A DNA stretch of 64,000 nt from assembly GCA_934463115.1 (NCBI GenBank), contig CAKSIN010000006.1:1-64000 (forward strand). The letters run 5' to 3'. Source of the DNA: an uncultured Clostridia bacterium. GTDB lineage: Bacteria; Bacillota; Clostridia; UMGS1810. Below the pieces are notes generated by a model, which saw only the letters and a list, made by a program, of their open reading frames with translations, had not been told where the DNA came from and did not search any database. The translations under genes and the position numbers were made by a program. Positions 27,627-36,239 of this stretch are shown here, in pieces. Within the stretch, counting starts at the first letter, position 1. Each line of letters starts with the position of its first letter.

Positions 27627-28670
27627 CTACAGATAGTATGCCGGCATGTTTATTCCGGTTGTTTCGTCCAATCCGAACATCAGATTCATGTTTTGAATTG
27701 CCTGCCCTGCAGCACCTTTAAACAAATTGTCTATCGCGCACGACACAACCACGCGCGACAGTCTGGAATCCACCTTGAACCCGATTTCGACAAAGTTGGA
27801 ACCGGCAACATGCTTTGTCTCCGGCAACTGCCCGGGAGCCAGAACGCGTACAAAGTGTTCGCCGCCGTAGTATTTGAGGAACAAACCGTATATATCATCG
27901 TCCGAGATTGACTTATCCGACAAATTGGCATAGCATGTTGCAAGTATTCCGCGTTTAAGCGGAACAAGATGCGGTGTAAACGATACAAGTATTTCGTCAT
28001 TTGCGGCAAGGCTGAGTTCCTGCTCAATTTCCGAGGTGTGACGATGCGTTGCGATTTTGTATGCCTTCATATTTTCGGTACATTCGCAAAAACTGTACGG
28101 CAGCTTTTCGTTTCTTCCCGCTCCGCTCACACCGGACTTTGCGTCTATAATTATATTGTCATGGAGCACGGCACCGGACTTTAGCAGCGGATACAGTGCC
28201 ATGATTGAACATGTGGTGTAGCAGCCGGGGTTGCCTATCAGGTCGGCGGTCTTTATCTCGTCGCGGTGAATTTCACACAGGCCGTACACCGATTTTTCCA
28301 AAAGTTCAGGTGCGCTGTGCGGTTCGCCGTACCACTTTTCGTATACCTCTTTTGAATTGTAGCGAAAATCTCCGCTCAGGTCTATAATCTTTATCCCCTT
28401 TTCGTACAATGCCGGGATAACCTGTTTTGACGCGCCGTGCGGAAGTGCCGTGAACACAACATCGCAGTTTTCGGCAATATCGTCCACATTCAGTTCGCTG
28501 CACTCAATATCGCACACATTTCTGAGGCTCGGGTATACATCGGAAATCTTTTTTCCGGCAAAAGTTTTTGAAACAAGCCGCGTAATCTCAACCTCCGGGT
28601 GAACAGTGAGCAAACGAACCGTCTCCTCTCCGGCATAACCTGTTGAGCCGAGCACTCCCGCACGTATCAT
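27627..28670 (-). CDS. argC: N-acetyl-gamma-glutamyl-phosphate reductase
   Basis: ArgC is the third enzyme of arginine synthesis and reduces N-acetylglutamyl phosphate with NADPH. This copy has 347 residues. The NADP motif GSTGYAGEE is at the N-terminus, the active-site cysteine lies in GNPGCYTT, and HRHTSEIEQEL and FTPHLVPLKRG follow in family order. The ATG at 28670 with AAAGG upstream is preferred to a start 17 codons earlier. It is the first gene of argC-argB. The other arginine genes are not in the window. Confidence 0.95.
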   Translation of the reverse strand: MIRAGVLGSTGYAGEETVRLLTVHPEVEITRLVSKTFAGKKISDVYPSLRNVCDIECSELNVDDIAENCDVVFTALPHGASKQVIPALYEKGIKIIDLSGDFRYNSKEVYEKWYGEPHSAPELLEKSVYGLCEIHRDEIKTADLIGNPGCYTTCSIMALYPLLKSGAVLHDNIIIDAKSGVSGAGRNEKLPYSFCECTENMKAYKIATHRHTSEIEQELSLAANDEILVSFTPHLVPLKRGILATCYANLSDKSISDDDIYGLFLKYYGGEHFVRVLAPGQLPETKHVAGSNFVEIGFKVDSRLSRVVVSCAIDNLFKGAAGQAIQNMNLMFGLDETTGINMPAYYL

Positions 28671-28712
28671 AACATCAAGACCTTTCTGTATAAATATCGT
28701 TATTTGCTTATA

Positions 28713-28775
28713 ATTATACACAAATTATACACTATTTCAAGGGTTTTTAAAATTTTTTATGCATTTATTCAAATT
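28713..28775 (-). promoter_or_regulatory. argC promoter with a possible ArgR box
   Basis: On the minus strand TTGAAA (28735-28740), a 16-base spacer and TATAAT (28713-28718) precede argC. Just upstream, around 28758-28772, the minus strand reads TTTGAATAAATGCAT, which resembles one ARG box. A single box is weak evidence, but regulation by ArgR/AhrC is expected for this operon. Confidence 0.5.
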
Positions 28776-29026
28776 TTGATACATTTTACCGTACAAATAT
28801 ATATAATGTGATTGACGCAGAGCGCGAGATAAGATAAATATTTTCACATAAACTGTGCTTCGAGGTTAATTTTAACTTGGCTACATACATGAATAATGAT
28901 ATAATAGTATATGAAATGTAGGTAAAAAGGAATATTTACAAAGATACACCTGAAATTCTTCAAAAAAACGGAACACAAAAACAGCTATCGCTTTTCATGT
29001 TCCGCACCGGATTCATATATTCAAAA
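28776..29026. other. Non-coding stretch between argC and the XRE gene
   Basis: This is an AT-rich region with a possible plus-strand -10 (TATAAT, 28910-28915) and an inverted pair CGGAACA/TGTTCCG at about 28969-29004 that may belong to the 3' end of the XRE transcript. No convincing gene was found. Confidence 0.4.
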
Positions 29027-29332
29027 TTATTCAATTGAAGATTTTATCATTTGCAAAATAATGGCTTTTTTATTTTCCGGCAGCTTTACCCAGCATTCAA
29101 AGACATCTTTCAATTCCGGCGTAAGCTCTATAAAGTCGTTTTCGGCAAAAAATTGGGAAAGCGTAAGCCCGAATGCTCTGCAAATAGCCTCTAATGTTAC
29201 AAAATTCGGAAGTGTATTCCGTTTGTATATATTAGACACCGTTCCCTGCGACAGACCGGCTTCCTTGGCAATGCGATAATCAGACCAACCGTAATCCTTT
29301 TGCAGTTTTCTCAATCGCTCCAAAACGTCCAT
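29027..29332 (-). CDS. XRE-family helix-turn-helix regulator
   Basis: This is a 101-residue DNA-binding protein. The first 65 residues form a Cro/CI-type helix-turn-helix (DYRIAKEAGLSQGTVSNIYK is the motif). The last 30 residues are a helical tail without a sensor domain. It is divergent from a tiny hydrophobic peptide gene at 29456 and shares a 120-bp AT-rich control region with it. On the minus strand TTTACA and TATTAT lie before its start. It may regulate itself and the peptide gene; the signal is unknown. Confidence 0.85.
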   Translation of the reverse strand: MDVLERLRKLQKDYGWSDYRIAKEAGLSQGTVSNIYKRNTLPNFVTLEAICRAFGLTLSQFFAENDFIELTPELKDVFECWVKLPENKKAIILQMIKSSIE

Positions 29333-29455
29333 AGTAACACCACCTGTAATATAATAATCAAATTACCTGCATATTGTAAATATTATACCTCTTAAATGAG
29401 GTTTTACAAAAGATACAAGTTGTAATGAACAAGGCTACAATTTAGGAGGTACCTA

Positions 29456-29545
29456 ATGAAAAAATTTTTTCTTTCCTCCGTTCTGTATACCATAATAGTA
29501 TCTACTGTTTTTTGCGTGATTGAAAACATAATACGTCGGTTTTAG
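29456..29545 (+). CDS. Tiny hydrophobic peptide (29 residues)
   Basis: This small reading frame has a very strong ribosome site (TTAGGAGGT, five bases before the ATG at 29456). The product starts M-K-K, has one hydrophobic stretch of about 20 residues with a single cysteine at position 20, and ends with two arginines. That is the shape of a single-pass membrane peptide, a type I toxin or a secreted signal peptide. It is divergent from the XRE regulator. No family is recognised, and translation is inferred only from the ribosome site and the position. Confidence 0.5.
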   Translation: MKKFFLSSVLYTIIVSTVFCVIENIIRRF

Positions 29546-29754
29546 GCATACATGGCTTTTTAACACGATTTGCCGCTGCACACGGCAGTTATGTTAAAAT
29601 TGCAAAAATTTTCATTTTTTTACCAAAATTATTTGACAAGCCGTGTTTTTTGTGATACAATAACATGGTATGAGTCAACACGGCTCATTGCGCGCAAATG
29701 CGTGCTCCTTGCTCCGGTTTTCCGGGGCCTTAAGTCCTGAAGGAGGTGAATGTA
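29546..29754 (+). promoter_or_regulatory. rpsF operon promoter and leader
   Basis: TTGACA (29633-29638), a 17-base spacer and TACAAT (29656-29661) form the promoter. The leader of about 85 bases holds a stem (CTCCGG TTTT CCGGGG, near 29711-29727) and further complementary CG-rich runs. The position and a CCG-containing stem fit an autoregulatory S6:S18-binding leader known upstream of rpsF in other bacteria, but I cannot confirm the motif. Confidence 0.6.
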
Positions 29755-30045
29755 ATGGAGAATATCAAAAACAAGTATGAAACCATCTTTGTTATCGATG
29801 CGTCATTGGCAGAGGATCAGATCAATGCTATCGTGGAAAAGTTCAAGTCCCTTATCGCTGGCAACGGCACAACGGAATCCGTTGACGTTTGGGGAAAGAG
29901 AAGATTGGCTTATCCCATCGATTACAAAACAGAGGGTTACTATGTGCTCGTAAACTTTGAGAGCCAGGCAGAATTTATTGCAGAGCTCGAAAGAGTATAC
30001 AACATCACAGACGGTATCCTCAGAACAATTGTTGTTAGAAAGTAG
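29755..30045 (+). CDS. rpsF: 30S ribosomal protein S6
   Basis: S6 binds 16S rRNA in the platform together with S18. The 96-residue product has the family pattern KYETIFVID at the N-terminus, WGKRRLAYPI in the middle and ILRTIVVRK at the end. The ATG at 29755 follows AAGGAGGTG; a GTG at 29746 overlaps that site and is rejected. It is the first gene of rpsF-ssb-rpsR. Confidence 0.97.
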   Translation: MENIKNKYETIFVIDASLAEDQINAIVEKFKSLIAGNGTTESVDVWGKRRLAYPIDYKTEGYYVLVNFESQAEFIAELERVYNITDGILRTIVVRK

Positions 30046-30059
30046 CAGAGGTGTTTACT

Positions 30060-30494
30060 ATGAACAAAGCAATTTTAGTCGGAAATCTTGCAAGGGATCC
30101 CGAACTTCGTACCACTCCGAACGGTGTAAGCACATGCAGCTTTACCGTTGCAGTGAGCAGAAACTACAAAAACGCTGAAGGCGGATACGACGCCGACTTC
30201 ATTAACTGCGTTGCCTGGAGAAGAAACGCGGAATTTGTTTCGCAGTATTTCAGAAAAGGCAGTTCAATCGGTGTTGTGGGTTCCATTCAGGTGAGAAACT
30301 ACGACAACAAAGAAGGCCGCAGGGTATACGTTACCGAAGTGGTTGTAGACGAGGTTAACTTTGTAGGCAGCAAGTCCTCGAACTCCGACACAAGCGCACC
30401 GGCAGCTGCTGCAAATAACAGCACACCGACAAATTCATTCAGTCCCGCAGATGGGTTCATCCCCACTCCGGCAGATGATGATTTGCCGTTCTAA
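30060..30494 (+). CDS. ssb: Single-stranded DNA-binding protein
   Basis: SSB coats single-stranded DNA in replication and repair. The 144-residue product has the OB-fold start MNKAILVGNLARDPELR, the strand FINCVAWRRNAEFV, and a glycine-poor, Ser/Pro/Asn-rich tail. It ends in the acidic tip PADDDLPF that recruits partner proteins. The ATG at 30060 is used; a GTG at 30051 lacks the right spacing. It is in the classical rpsF-ssb-rpsR order. Confidence 0.97.
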   Translation: MNKAILVGNLARDPELRTTPNGVSTCSFTVAVSRNYKNAEGGYDADFINCVAWRRNAEFVSQYFRKGSSIGVVGSIQVRNYDNKEGRRVYVTEVVVDEVNFVGSKSSNSDTSAPAAAANNSTPTNSFSPADGFIPTPADDDLPF

Positions 30495-30526
30495 GACGCA
30501 AAAAATAAACAAGGAGGTTCATTACG

Positions 30527-30763
30527 ATGGCTGAAGAAAGACAGTTCCGCAGAAAGCCCAAAAAGAAAGTTTGCGCTTTTTGTGTAGATAAAGTTGAAGA
30601 AATTGATTACAAAGATATCGCAAAGCTCAGAAGATACGTATCCGAAAGAGCTAAGATATTGCCGAGAAGAATCAGCGGCAACTGTGCTAAGCATCAGAGA
30701 CAGCTTACAATTGCAATCAAGAGAGCAAGACACATTGCCCTTTTGCCCTACACATCAGACTGA
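30527..30763 (+). CDS. rpsR: 30S ribosomal protein S18
   Basis: S18 pairs with S6 on the 30S platform. The 78-residue product has the signature [20 protein letters not shown] and [19 protein letters not shown], then [10 protein letters not shown]. Two cysteines (CAFC) near the N-terminus are a zinc-ribbon-like pair seen in some S18 variants. AAGGAGG precedes the ATG. It is the last gene of the operon, followed by a terminator. Confidence 0.97.
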   Translation: MAEERQFRRKPKKKVCAFCVDKVEEIDYKDIAKLRRYVSERAKILPRRISGNCAKHQRQLTIAIKRARHIALLPYTSD

Positions 30764-30788
30764 TTCTAAAGTATTGCAATGATACATC

Positions 30789-30819
30789 ACCGTCGTATTC
30801 GCGTAATACGGCGGTTTTT
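30789..30819 (+). terminator. Intrinsic terminator after rpsR
   Basis: An inverted repeat (ACCGTCGTATT / AATACGGCGGT) is followed directly by TTTTTG. Confidence 0.85.
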
Positions 30820-30869
30820 GTTTAAACATACTTATTATTATCTAAAAATTTTTCGGGGAGTTAAATTAC

Positions 30870-32222
30870 ATGAAAAATAAACTAAATGCAAAAGAAACAG
30901 CCGCAATAGCGATTATGCTGTTCGGAATGTTTTTCGGTGCGGGAAACCTTATTTTCCCGGTTTACATGGGACAGGCTGCCGGATACAATGTATGGTATGC
31001 CATACCGGGATTCCTCATTACCGGTGTTGGAATACCCATGCTCGCCGTTGCGGCGCTCGGAATAAGCAAAAGCAACGGACTTTTGGAACTCAGCAGCAAA
31101 ATATCGCGCGGATACGGGCTGTTCTTTACCTGCCTGTTGTATCTTACAATAGGACCGTTTTTTGCGATTCCGCGCTGCGCGACGGTTCCGTTCTCGTCAT
31201 CTGTTGAGCCGCTCATAGGCAAAACAGGTTCTGCGGCAGCTCTGGCGATATTTTCCGCACTGTTCTTTTTGGCGGTGCTGTGGTTTTCGCTCAAACCCAG
31301 CGACATACTTCGCAATATAGGCAAAATCCTCACTCCGATATTTCTTGTGAGCCTGTTTTTGCTGGTGATAGCGTCATTTGTATCGCCGACGGGCAAAATA
31401 TCGGATATCAAACCGGACACAGTGTACAATTCACATGCATTTTTTGAGGGATTTATTCAGGGTTACAACACAATGGACGCACTTGCCGGGCTGGCATTCG
31501 GAATTGTTGTTGTAAACGTTATAAAGGAACTGGGAATCACCGACGGTGACGCTATTGCGAAAAACACAGTGTATGCCGGAGTTTTCAGCTGCCTTTTTAT
31601 GGCAATTATATACATTGCCGTTACAATAATGGGTGTGCAGAGCCGCGGAGCTTATCCCCTTTCGGCAAACGGAAGCGAAGCGCTGTCGGTTATTGCAAAA
31701 CACTATTTCGGCTACGCCGGCTATATTATTCTTGCGGTAACGGTTACGTTTGCATGCCTTAAAACATCCGTAGGACTGATAACAAGCTGCTCCGAAGCAT
31801 TTTGTTCCATGTTCCCCAAGGGACCAAAGTACAAAACATGGGCAATTATATTTTGCGCGGTATCATTCCTTATTGCAAACATCGGTCTGACATCGATTAT
31901 TTCGTTCTCGCTCCCGGTGCTGATGTTCCTCTATCCGCTTGCAATCACACTTATCGCAATGTCGCTGCTCGCAAAGATGTTTGGCAGCAGCCTGAAAGAT
32001 GTGTACGTATGTACAACATTTCTTACACTCATTGCCGCATTGTTTGACTTTGCAAATGCACTGCCGGACGGTGTAAAAAGCACACTCGGCCTGAACGTTT
32101 TGGTAGACTTTGCGGGCAAATATCTGCCTATGTTCAGCCTCGGGCTCGGCTGGGTATGCCCTGCGCTCGCAGGTATTGCGGCAGGTGTTGTGATATCGCT
32201 TGTGCGACGCAAAACAAAATAG
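30870..32222 (+). CDS. brnQ: Branched-chain amino acid transport system carrier protein
   Basis: This is a sodium-coupled importer of leucine, isoleucine and valine in the LIVCS family. It has 450 residues with about 12 hydrophobic segments. The N-terminal family motif is present (LFGMFFGAGNLIFPVYMGQAAG), as is the later GPFFAIPRCATVPF segment, where a threonine is more usual in one of the polar positions. AAAATTTTTCGGGGAG precedes the ATG. It sits alone between the rpsR terminator and the GH3 gene, 33 bp ahead of the latter, so some readthrough is likely. Confidence 0.93.
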   Translation: MKNKLNAKETAAIAIMLFGMFFGAGNLIFPVYMGQAAGYNVWYAIPGFLITGVGIPMLAVAALGISKSNGLLELSSKISRGYGLFFTCLLYLTIGPFFAIPRCATVPFSSSVEPLIGKTGSAAALAIFSALFFLAVLWFSLKPSDILRNIGKILTPIFLVSLFLLVIASFVSPTGKISDIKPDTVYNSHAFFEGFIQGYNTMDALAGLAFGIVVVNVIKELGITDGDAIAKNTVYAGVFSCLFMAIIYIAVTIMGVQSRGAYPLSANGSEALSVIAKHYFGYAGYIILAVTVTFACLKTSVGLITSCSEAFCSMFPKGPKYKTWAIIFCAVSFLIANIGLTSIISFSLPVLMFLYPLAITLIAMSLLAKMFGSSLKDVYVCTTFLTLIAALFDFANALPDGVKSTLGLNVLVDFAGKYLPMFSLGLGWVCPALAGIAAGVVISLVRRKTK

Positions 32223-32255
32223 AAAACAAATTTAAACATAAAGGAGAAACCGCAA

Positions 32256-34967
32256 ATGTCTGAACATATTGATGTTACAAAGCTTGAAGAAAAGCCGTAT
32301 GCCCCGCTGGCGGCTACGGCGCGCCGCGCTGCAGCCGAGGGAAGTGTACTGCTCAAAAACGACGGAAACATTCTTCCCCTCTCAAAGGACAATGTTATCT
32401 CTCTTTTCGGCAGAACACAGGTCGACTACAACAAAAGCGGCACAGGTTCCGGTGGATTGGTGCGCGTTGAATACACAATAAATATTTTGGACGGCATACG
32501 CGCCAATCCAAAGCTCACGCTAAATAATGAACTTACCGAACAATATGCAAAATGGCTCGAACAGTACCCGTTTGATCCCGGCGAGGGATGGGCAAAGGAG
32601 CCGTGGTGTCAATATGAGCCCGTTCCCGATTCCGAAACGGTAAAGAAAGCACGCGCAATTTCGGACACTGCGGTAATCGTTATCGGCAGAACTGCCGGCG
32701 AGGATCGCGACAATCATGCCGGAAAAGGCAGCTGGGCACTCTCGGATGAAGAGGACGCAATGCTTGCGGCAGTGTGCGCCGAATTTGACAGAACGGTGGT
32801 ATTGCTGAATGTCGGCAACATTATCGACATGAGCTGGGTTGAGAAATACGATATCAAGTCCGTTTTGTATGTATGGCAGGGCGGTCAGGAGGGCGGCAAT
32901 GCCGTTGCGGACATTCTGTGCGGAGATGTCAATCCGTGTGGACGGCTCACCGACACAATTGCAAAAAATATCAGCGACTACCCGTCTGTAAAGAATTTCG
33001 GCGGCGAGGATTATAATATCTACGAAGAAGATATCTTTGTCGGCTACAGATATTTTGAGACATTTGCGCCGCAAAACGTGCTCTATCCTTTCGGATTCGG
33101 TCTTTCGTACACCGAGTTTGAACAGGAAGTGATAAGCGCCGGCGTGTCGGACACCCGAATTGTAATTAAAACAAAAGTTACGAACATTGGCAGCCGGGAC
33201 GGCCGCGACGTTGTGCAGGTGTATTTTGAGGCACCGCAGGGCAAGCTGGGCAAAAGTGTCCGTTCGCTCTGCTCATTCGGCAAAACACAAACTATCCCGG
33301 CAGGAGAAAGCGAAATTCTGACTCTTGAATTTGACATATCCGATATGTCGTCATATGATGACAGCGGCATCACCGGGAACAAATCGTGCTACGTTCTTGA
33401 ACCGGGTGAATACAATATTTATGTCGGCAGCAATGTACGCAGCGCAAAAAAGGTATTTTCGCATATCGTACCCGAACTTTGCGTTACTCAAAAATGCTCC
33501 GAAGCACTGGCACCTGTCCGCGATTTTGAGATACTTACACCGGTGTGTGAATCCGGTGCGGTCAGCGAAGGACGAAAAAGCGTGTCTGTACGCACAACAG
33601 ATTATGCCGAGAGAATCCGCAGCAGCAGCCCTAAGGAGCTCACCCCCACCGGCGACCGCGGAATAAAACTGATAGATGTTAAGGACGGCAAAAACACAAT
33701 GGACGAATTCGTCGCACAGCTGTCCGACACCGACCTTGAATGTCTGGCACGCGGCGAGGGCATGTGTTCGCCAAAGGTTCGCCCCGGAAGTGCCGGAGCA
33801 ATCGGCGGAACAACACGAAGCCTTGCGGCATTCGGAATACCGATAGTTGCCGTTCACGACGGTCCATCCGGAATACGAATGGACAGCGGCGAAACAGCAA
33901 CATCGCTGCCGAACGGAACAGCTATTGCATGCACGTGGGACAGCGCACTTGCTGAGGAATTGTACGAAAATGTCAGCATTGAGCTGTGCACTCATCACAT
34001 AGACTCTATCCTCGGGCCGGGAATTAATATTCATCGTTCTCCGCTGTGCGGCAGAAACTTTGAGTATTTTTCGGAAGATCCGTACCTGACGGGAAAAATT
34101 GCCGCCGCAATGATTCGCGGAGTAAAGAAGTACAGAAATTCGGCAACAGTCAAGCACTTTGCCGCAAATTCCCAGGAATTTCACCGCAACACGGTAGACT
34201 CTGTGATGTCCGAACGTGCCGCACGCGAAATATATCTGAAAGCGTTCGAAACAGCGGTAAAAGAGGGCGGCGCAACATCGCTTATGACATCGTACAACCC
34301 GATAAACGGAATATGGGCCGCCAACAACTACGACCTAAACACAGTTATTCTGCGCGATGAATGGGGTTACATGGGATTTGTTATGACAGACTGGTGGCCG
34401 AAGCTTTCGCACGAGGAACACGACTATATCAACCTTAAAGATATGGTCGAGGCACAAAACGACGTTTTCATGATTACTGCCGACGCACTGAACTTTAACG
34501 ACAATCTCGCCGCGTCACTCGCAAGCGGCGCAATTACACGTGCGCAGCTGCAAAGGAATGCGAAAAATATTCTGAAATACCTTGCCAATTCACACGCGCT
34601 GGAACGCTTTGTAAAATACGGCGGAAAACTCGAAGAATCGCTTGCCGAACAGCAGGAAAACCTTGTGTGCGCCGACCGTGCGGATAATGCACCGGGCACA
34701 ACGGAATGCGAACTGCATGCCGATAAAGCCGGAAAATACCTTGTCTGCATAGACTATACATCGGACGAGCCGGAAATAACACAGATGATTCTTCGCCTGC
34801 TTGTGAATAACCTCAGTGCCGCGAATGTAACAGTTAACGGAAATTCCGGCGGCAGCAGCGTTGTTATGCGCGATATCTCTGTCGGCGTTCTCCCGGCAAC
34901 GGTTAAGATTGTGTCCGACGATAAACTCGTTAAGATTAACAGCGCAGAGCTGAAAAGACTGAAATAA
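32256..34967 (+). CDS. GH3-family beta-glucosidase-like enzyme, domain order reversed
   Basis: This 903-residue cytoplasmic enzyme has no signal peptide. It has the reversed GH3 order known from some rumen and Clostridial beta-glucosidases. The alpha/beta C-domain comes first (about 20-300, with VLLKNDGNILPL), then a fibronectin-like domain (about 300-390), then the TIM barrel (about 480-800). In the barrel, KHFAANSQEFHRN is the K-H substrate motif and GFVMTDWW carries the aspartate nucleophile. GPGINIHRSPLCGRNFEYFSEDP is the usual substrate-site loop. It probably cleaves oligosaccharides taken up after surface digestion. AAAGGAGAAAC precedes the ATG. A two-way terminator follows. Confidence 0.92.
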   Translation: MSEHIDVTKLEEKPYAPLAATARRAAAEGSVLLKNDGNILPLSKDNVISLFGRTQVDYNKSGTGSGGLVRVEYTINILDGIRANPKLTLNNELTEQYAKWLEQYPFDPGEGWAKEPWCQYEPVPDSETVKKARAISDTAVIVIGRTAGEDRDNHAGKGSWALSDEEDAMLAAVCAEFDRTVVLLNVGNIIDMSWVEKYDIKSVLYVWQGGQEGGNAVADILCGDVNPCGRLTDTIAKNISDYPSVKNFGGEDYNIYEEDIFVGYRYFETFAPQNVLYPFGFGLSYTEFEQEVISAGVSDTRIVIKTKVTNIGSRDGRDVVQVYFEAPQGKLGKSVRSLCSFGKTQTIPAGESEILTLEFDISDMSSYDDSGITGNKSCYVLEPGEYNIYVGSNVRSAKKVFSHIVPELCVTQKCSEALAPVRDFEILTPVCESGAVSEGRKSVSVRTTDYAERIRSSSPKELTPTGDRGIKLIDVKDGKNTMDEFVAQLSDTDLECLARGEGMCSPKVRPGSAGAIGGTTRSLAAFGIPIVAVHDGPSGIRMDSGETATSLPNGTAIACTWDSALAEELYENVSIELCTHHIDSILGPGINIHRSPLCGRNFEYFSEDPYLTGKIAAAMIRGVKKYRNSATVKHFAANSQEFHRNTVDSVMSERAAREIYLKAFETAVKEGGATSLMTSYNPINGIWAANNYDLNTVILRDEWGYMGFVMTDWWPKLSHEEHDYINLKDMVEAQNDVFMITADALNFNDNLAASLASGAITRAQLQRNAKNILKYLANSHALERFVKYGGKLEESLAEQQENLVCADRADNAPGTTECELHADKAGKYLVCIDYTSDEPEITQMILRLLVNNLSAANVTVNGNSGGSSVVMRDISVGVLPATVKIVSDDKLVKINSAELKRLK

Positions 34968-34984
34968 TTACATTTAACTATACT

Positions 34985-35023
34985 AAAAATCCGATTCTAC
35001 TTTTTGAGTAAAATCGGATTTTT
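34985..35023. terminator. Bidirectional terminator between the GH3 and LOG genes
   Basis: AAAAATCCGATT and AATCGGATTTTT form a hairpin with A- and T-runs on both sides. It can end both the plus-strand GH3 and the minus-strand LOG transcripts. Confidence 0.88.
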
Positions 35024-35026
35024 GTT

Positions 35027-35560
35027 TTACAGCTTGCAAATTTCCTTTATTTCATCAAGCGTGTCGGCAAAGAATATGCCCTCCTGCCGCTTTTCGGATG
35101 ACAACCCCTTTTCAATCATGTGATTCAAAAGTTCTTTAAGGCTGTTGTAATATCCGTTCAGATTATATAATATACACGGCGCTTTAAGATGACCGAGCGA
35201 CACCTTAGACATAACCTCGGTTATCTCCTCCAGTGTTCCCGTTCCGCCGGGGAATGCAATAAACGCATCGCCAAGCTCTATCATTTTTGCCTTTCTCTCC
35301 GACATGTCTTTTGTTACGATAAGCTCGGTTATTTCGTCAAGCTGGTACTCCGCGTCAACGAAGAACTGAGGTTCAACACCCGTCACCTTTCCGCCGGCTT
35401 CCAGCACACTCATGGCTATTTCACCCATAAGCCCGGTTTTCGAACCGCCGTATACCAGCGAATTTCCACTCTTTCCAATCCACTCGCCAAGCTCTTTGAC
35501 AGCCTTTTCAAGGGTTTCGTCATTCCCCGTAAGCGCTCCCAGATATACCGTTATATTCAT
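35027..35560 (-). CDS. LOG-family protein (nucleoside monophosphate phosphoribohydrolase-like)
   Basis: This 177-residue protein has the family signature P-G-G-x-G-T-x-x-E (FPGGTGTLEEI) and the nearby YGGSKTGLMG and SERKAKM motifs, which together bind the nucleotide. LOG enzymes remove the base from cytokinin-type nucleotides or AMP; in bacteria many act as general nucleotide hydrolases with unclear roles. The ATG at 35560 has AGAGG at good spacing; two in-frame ATGs upstream do not. It is monocistronic and converges with the GH3 gene. Confidence 0.92.
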   Translation of the reverse strand: MNITVYLGALTGNDETLEKAVKELGEWIGKSGNSLVYGGSKTGLMGEIAMSVLEAGGKVTGVEPQFFVDAEYQLDEITELIVTKDMSERKAKMIELGDAFIAFPGGTGTLEEITEVMSKVSLGHLKAPCILYNLNGYYNSLKELLNHMIEKGLSSEKRQEGIFFADTLDEIKEICKL

Positions 35561-35732
35561 ATGAATCATTCCTCTCAAATGGATTTTTATAACATAGATT
35601 GTAGCACAAAGCTAAAGAAAAAGCAACATTCTTTTTTGGTATTTGTTTTCGAAGTTGAAATTTATGATGTCTGTTCCTATGAATGACATTGCGGTCAAGC
35701 GGAACGACACATTGGTCGTTCCCTATGGTTTT

Positions 35733-35974
35733 GCCGCAGAAAATTCTATTTCCGACGAGCGGCGTTGAGGTTGCGCGGATGACATATCCGATGAGAAAAA
35801 ATGAATATAACTCAAAAACGGCACTGCTTGTAATCATTTATCCTATTGCAGTGCCGTTTTTAGCCGAATTGCGGCGCGATAATTTCGCGCCATTTCGGCG
35901 GAGCTAAATATTCATTTTTTTGAATAGTGATGCGTCCTGCACGTTCTCACAATCATGAGCGAAACGAAAATTTG
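35733..35974 (-). repeat. Interspersed structured element, copy F
   Basis: This full copy is about 242 bp and is preceded by the short palindrome at 35701-35722. Its central stem matches that of copy A (AAAAACGGCACTGC/GCAGTGCCGTTTTT), as does its second hairpin (GGCGCG/CGCGCC). The right end stops 4 bp before the stop codon of the double-glycine peptide gene. Confidence 0.8.
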
Positions 35975-35978
35975 AAAC

Positions 35979-36155
35979 TTAATTAAATTTAATACTTGTT
36001 TTTAGTTTGCTCTTTGTATCTTTCGAAATGTCTCCTGTTTTTGTAAAGTTGACATCCTTGAGCGAACCGCCCGAAACGTCTTCCAACTCTTCAAGATCCA
36101 ATTCCTTTTCTTTTAAATCCTCTTCATTTGATACAATATTCTTTTTTTCTGACAT
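35979..36155 (-). CDS. Double-glycine-leader peptide precursor (58 residues), candidate NHLM cargo
   Basis: This small gene has a strong ribosome site (AAGGAGG, nine bases before the ATG at 36155). The 58-residue product is charged and hydrophilic. Residues 1-30 are an acidic leader that ends in ELEDVSGG, the classic double-glycine site cut by C39 peptidases of ABC exporters. The following 28 residues would be the mature peptide: lysine-rich, six Ser/Thr, no cysteine, net positive. No modification enzyme of the LanM, radical SAM or YcaO types was seen in the window, so it may be unmodified. A C39-peptidase transporter of the NHLM type is encoded 11 kb upstream on the same strand. Export by that system and the biological role (bacteriocin, signal or surface peptide) are inference. 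Confidence 0.75.
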   Translation of the reverse strand: MSEKKNIVSNEEDLKEKELDLEELEDVSGGSLKDVNFTKTGDISKDTKSKLKTSIKFN

Positions 36156-36194
36156 TTGATTTTCCTCCTTAAAATTTTTTATTGTAATGTTATT

Positions 36195-36239
36195 ACTCCC
36201 TCAGTCTGCTTCGCAGCCGGCTCCCTCATGGAGGGAGCC
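36195..36239. repeat. CTCCCTCAGT-type dispersed palindromic repeat, second copy
   Basis: This is a homologue of 26368-26413 with a changed first stem (CTGCTTCGCAG) and second stem (GGCTCCCTC/GAGGGAGCC). It lies just upstream of the leader-peptide ribosome site. Confidence 0.65.

Noticed and set aside
28920..29035. Small plus-strand peptide frame near 28920
   Set aside because: A -10-like box is present but no good start codon or ribosome site was found, and the frame runs into the antisense of the XRE gene.
33351..34184. Minus-strand frame of 277 codons inside the GH3 gene
   Set aside because: The GH3 motifs are on the plus strand; the frame has no features of its own.
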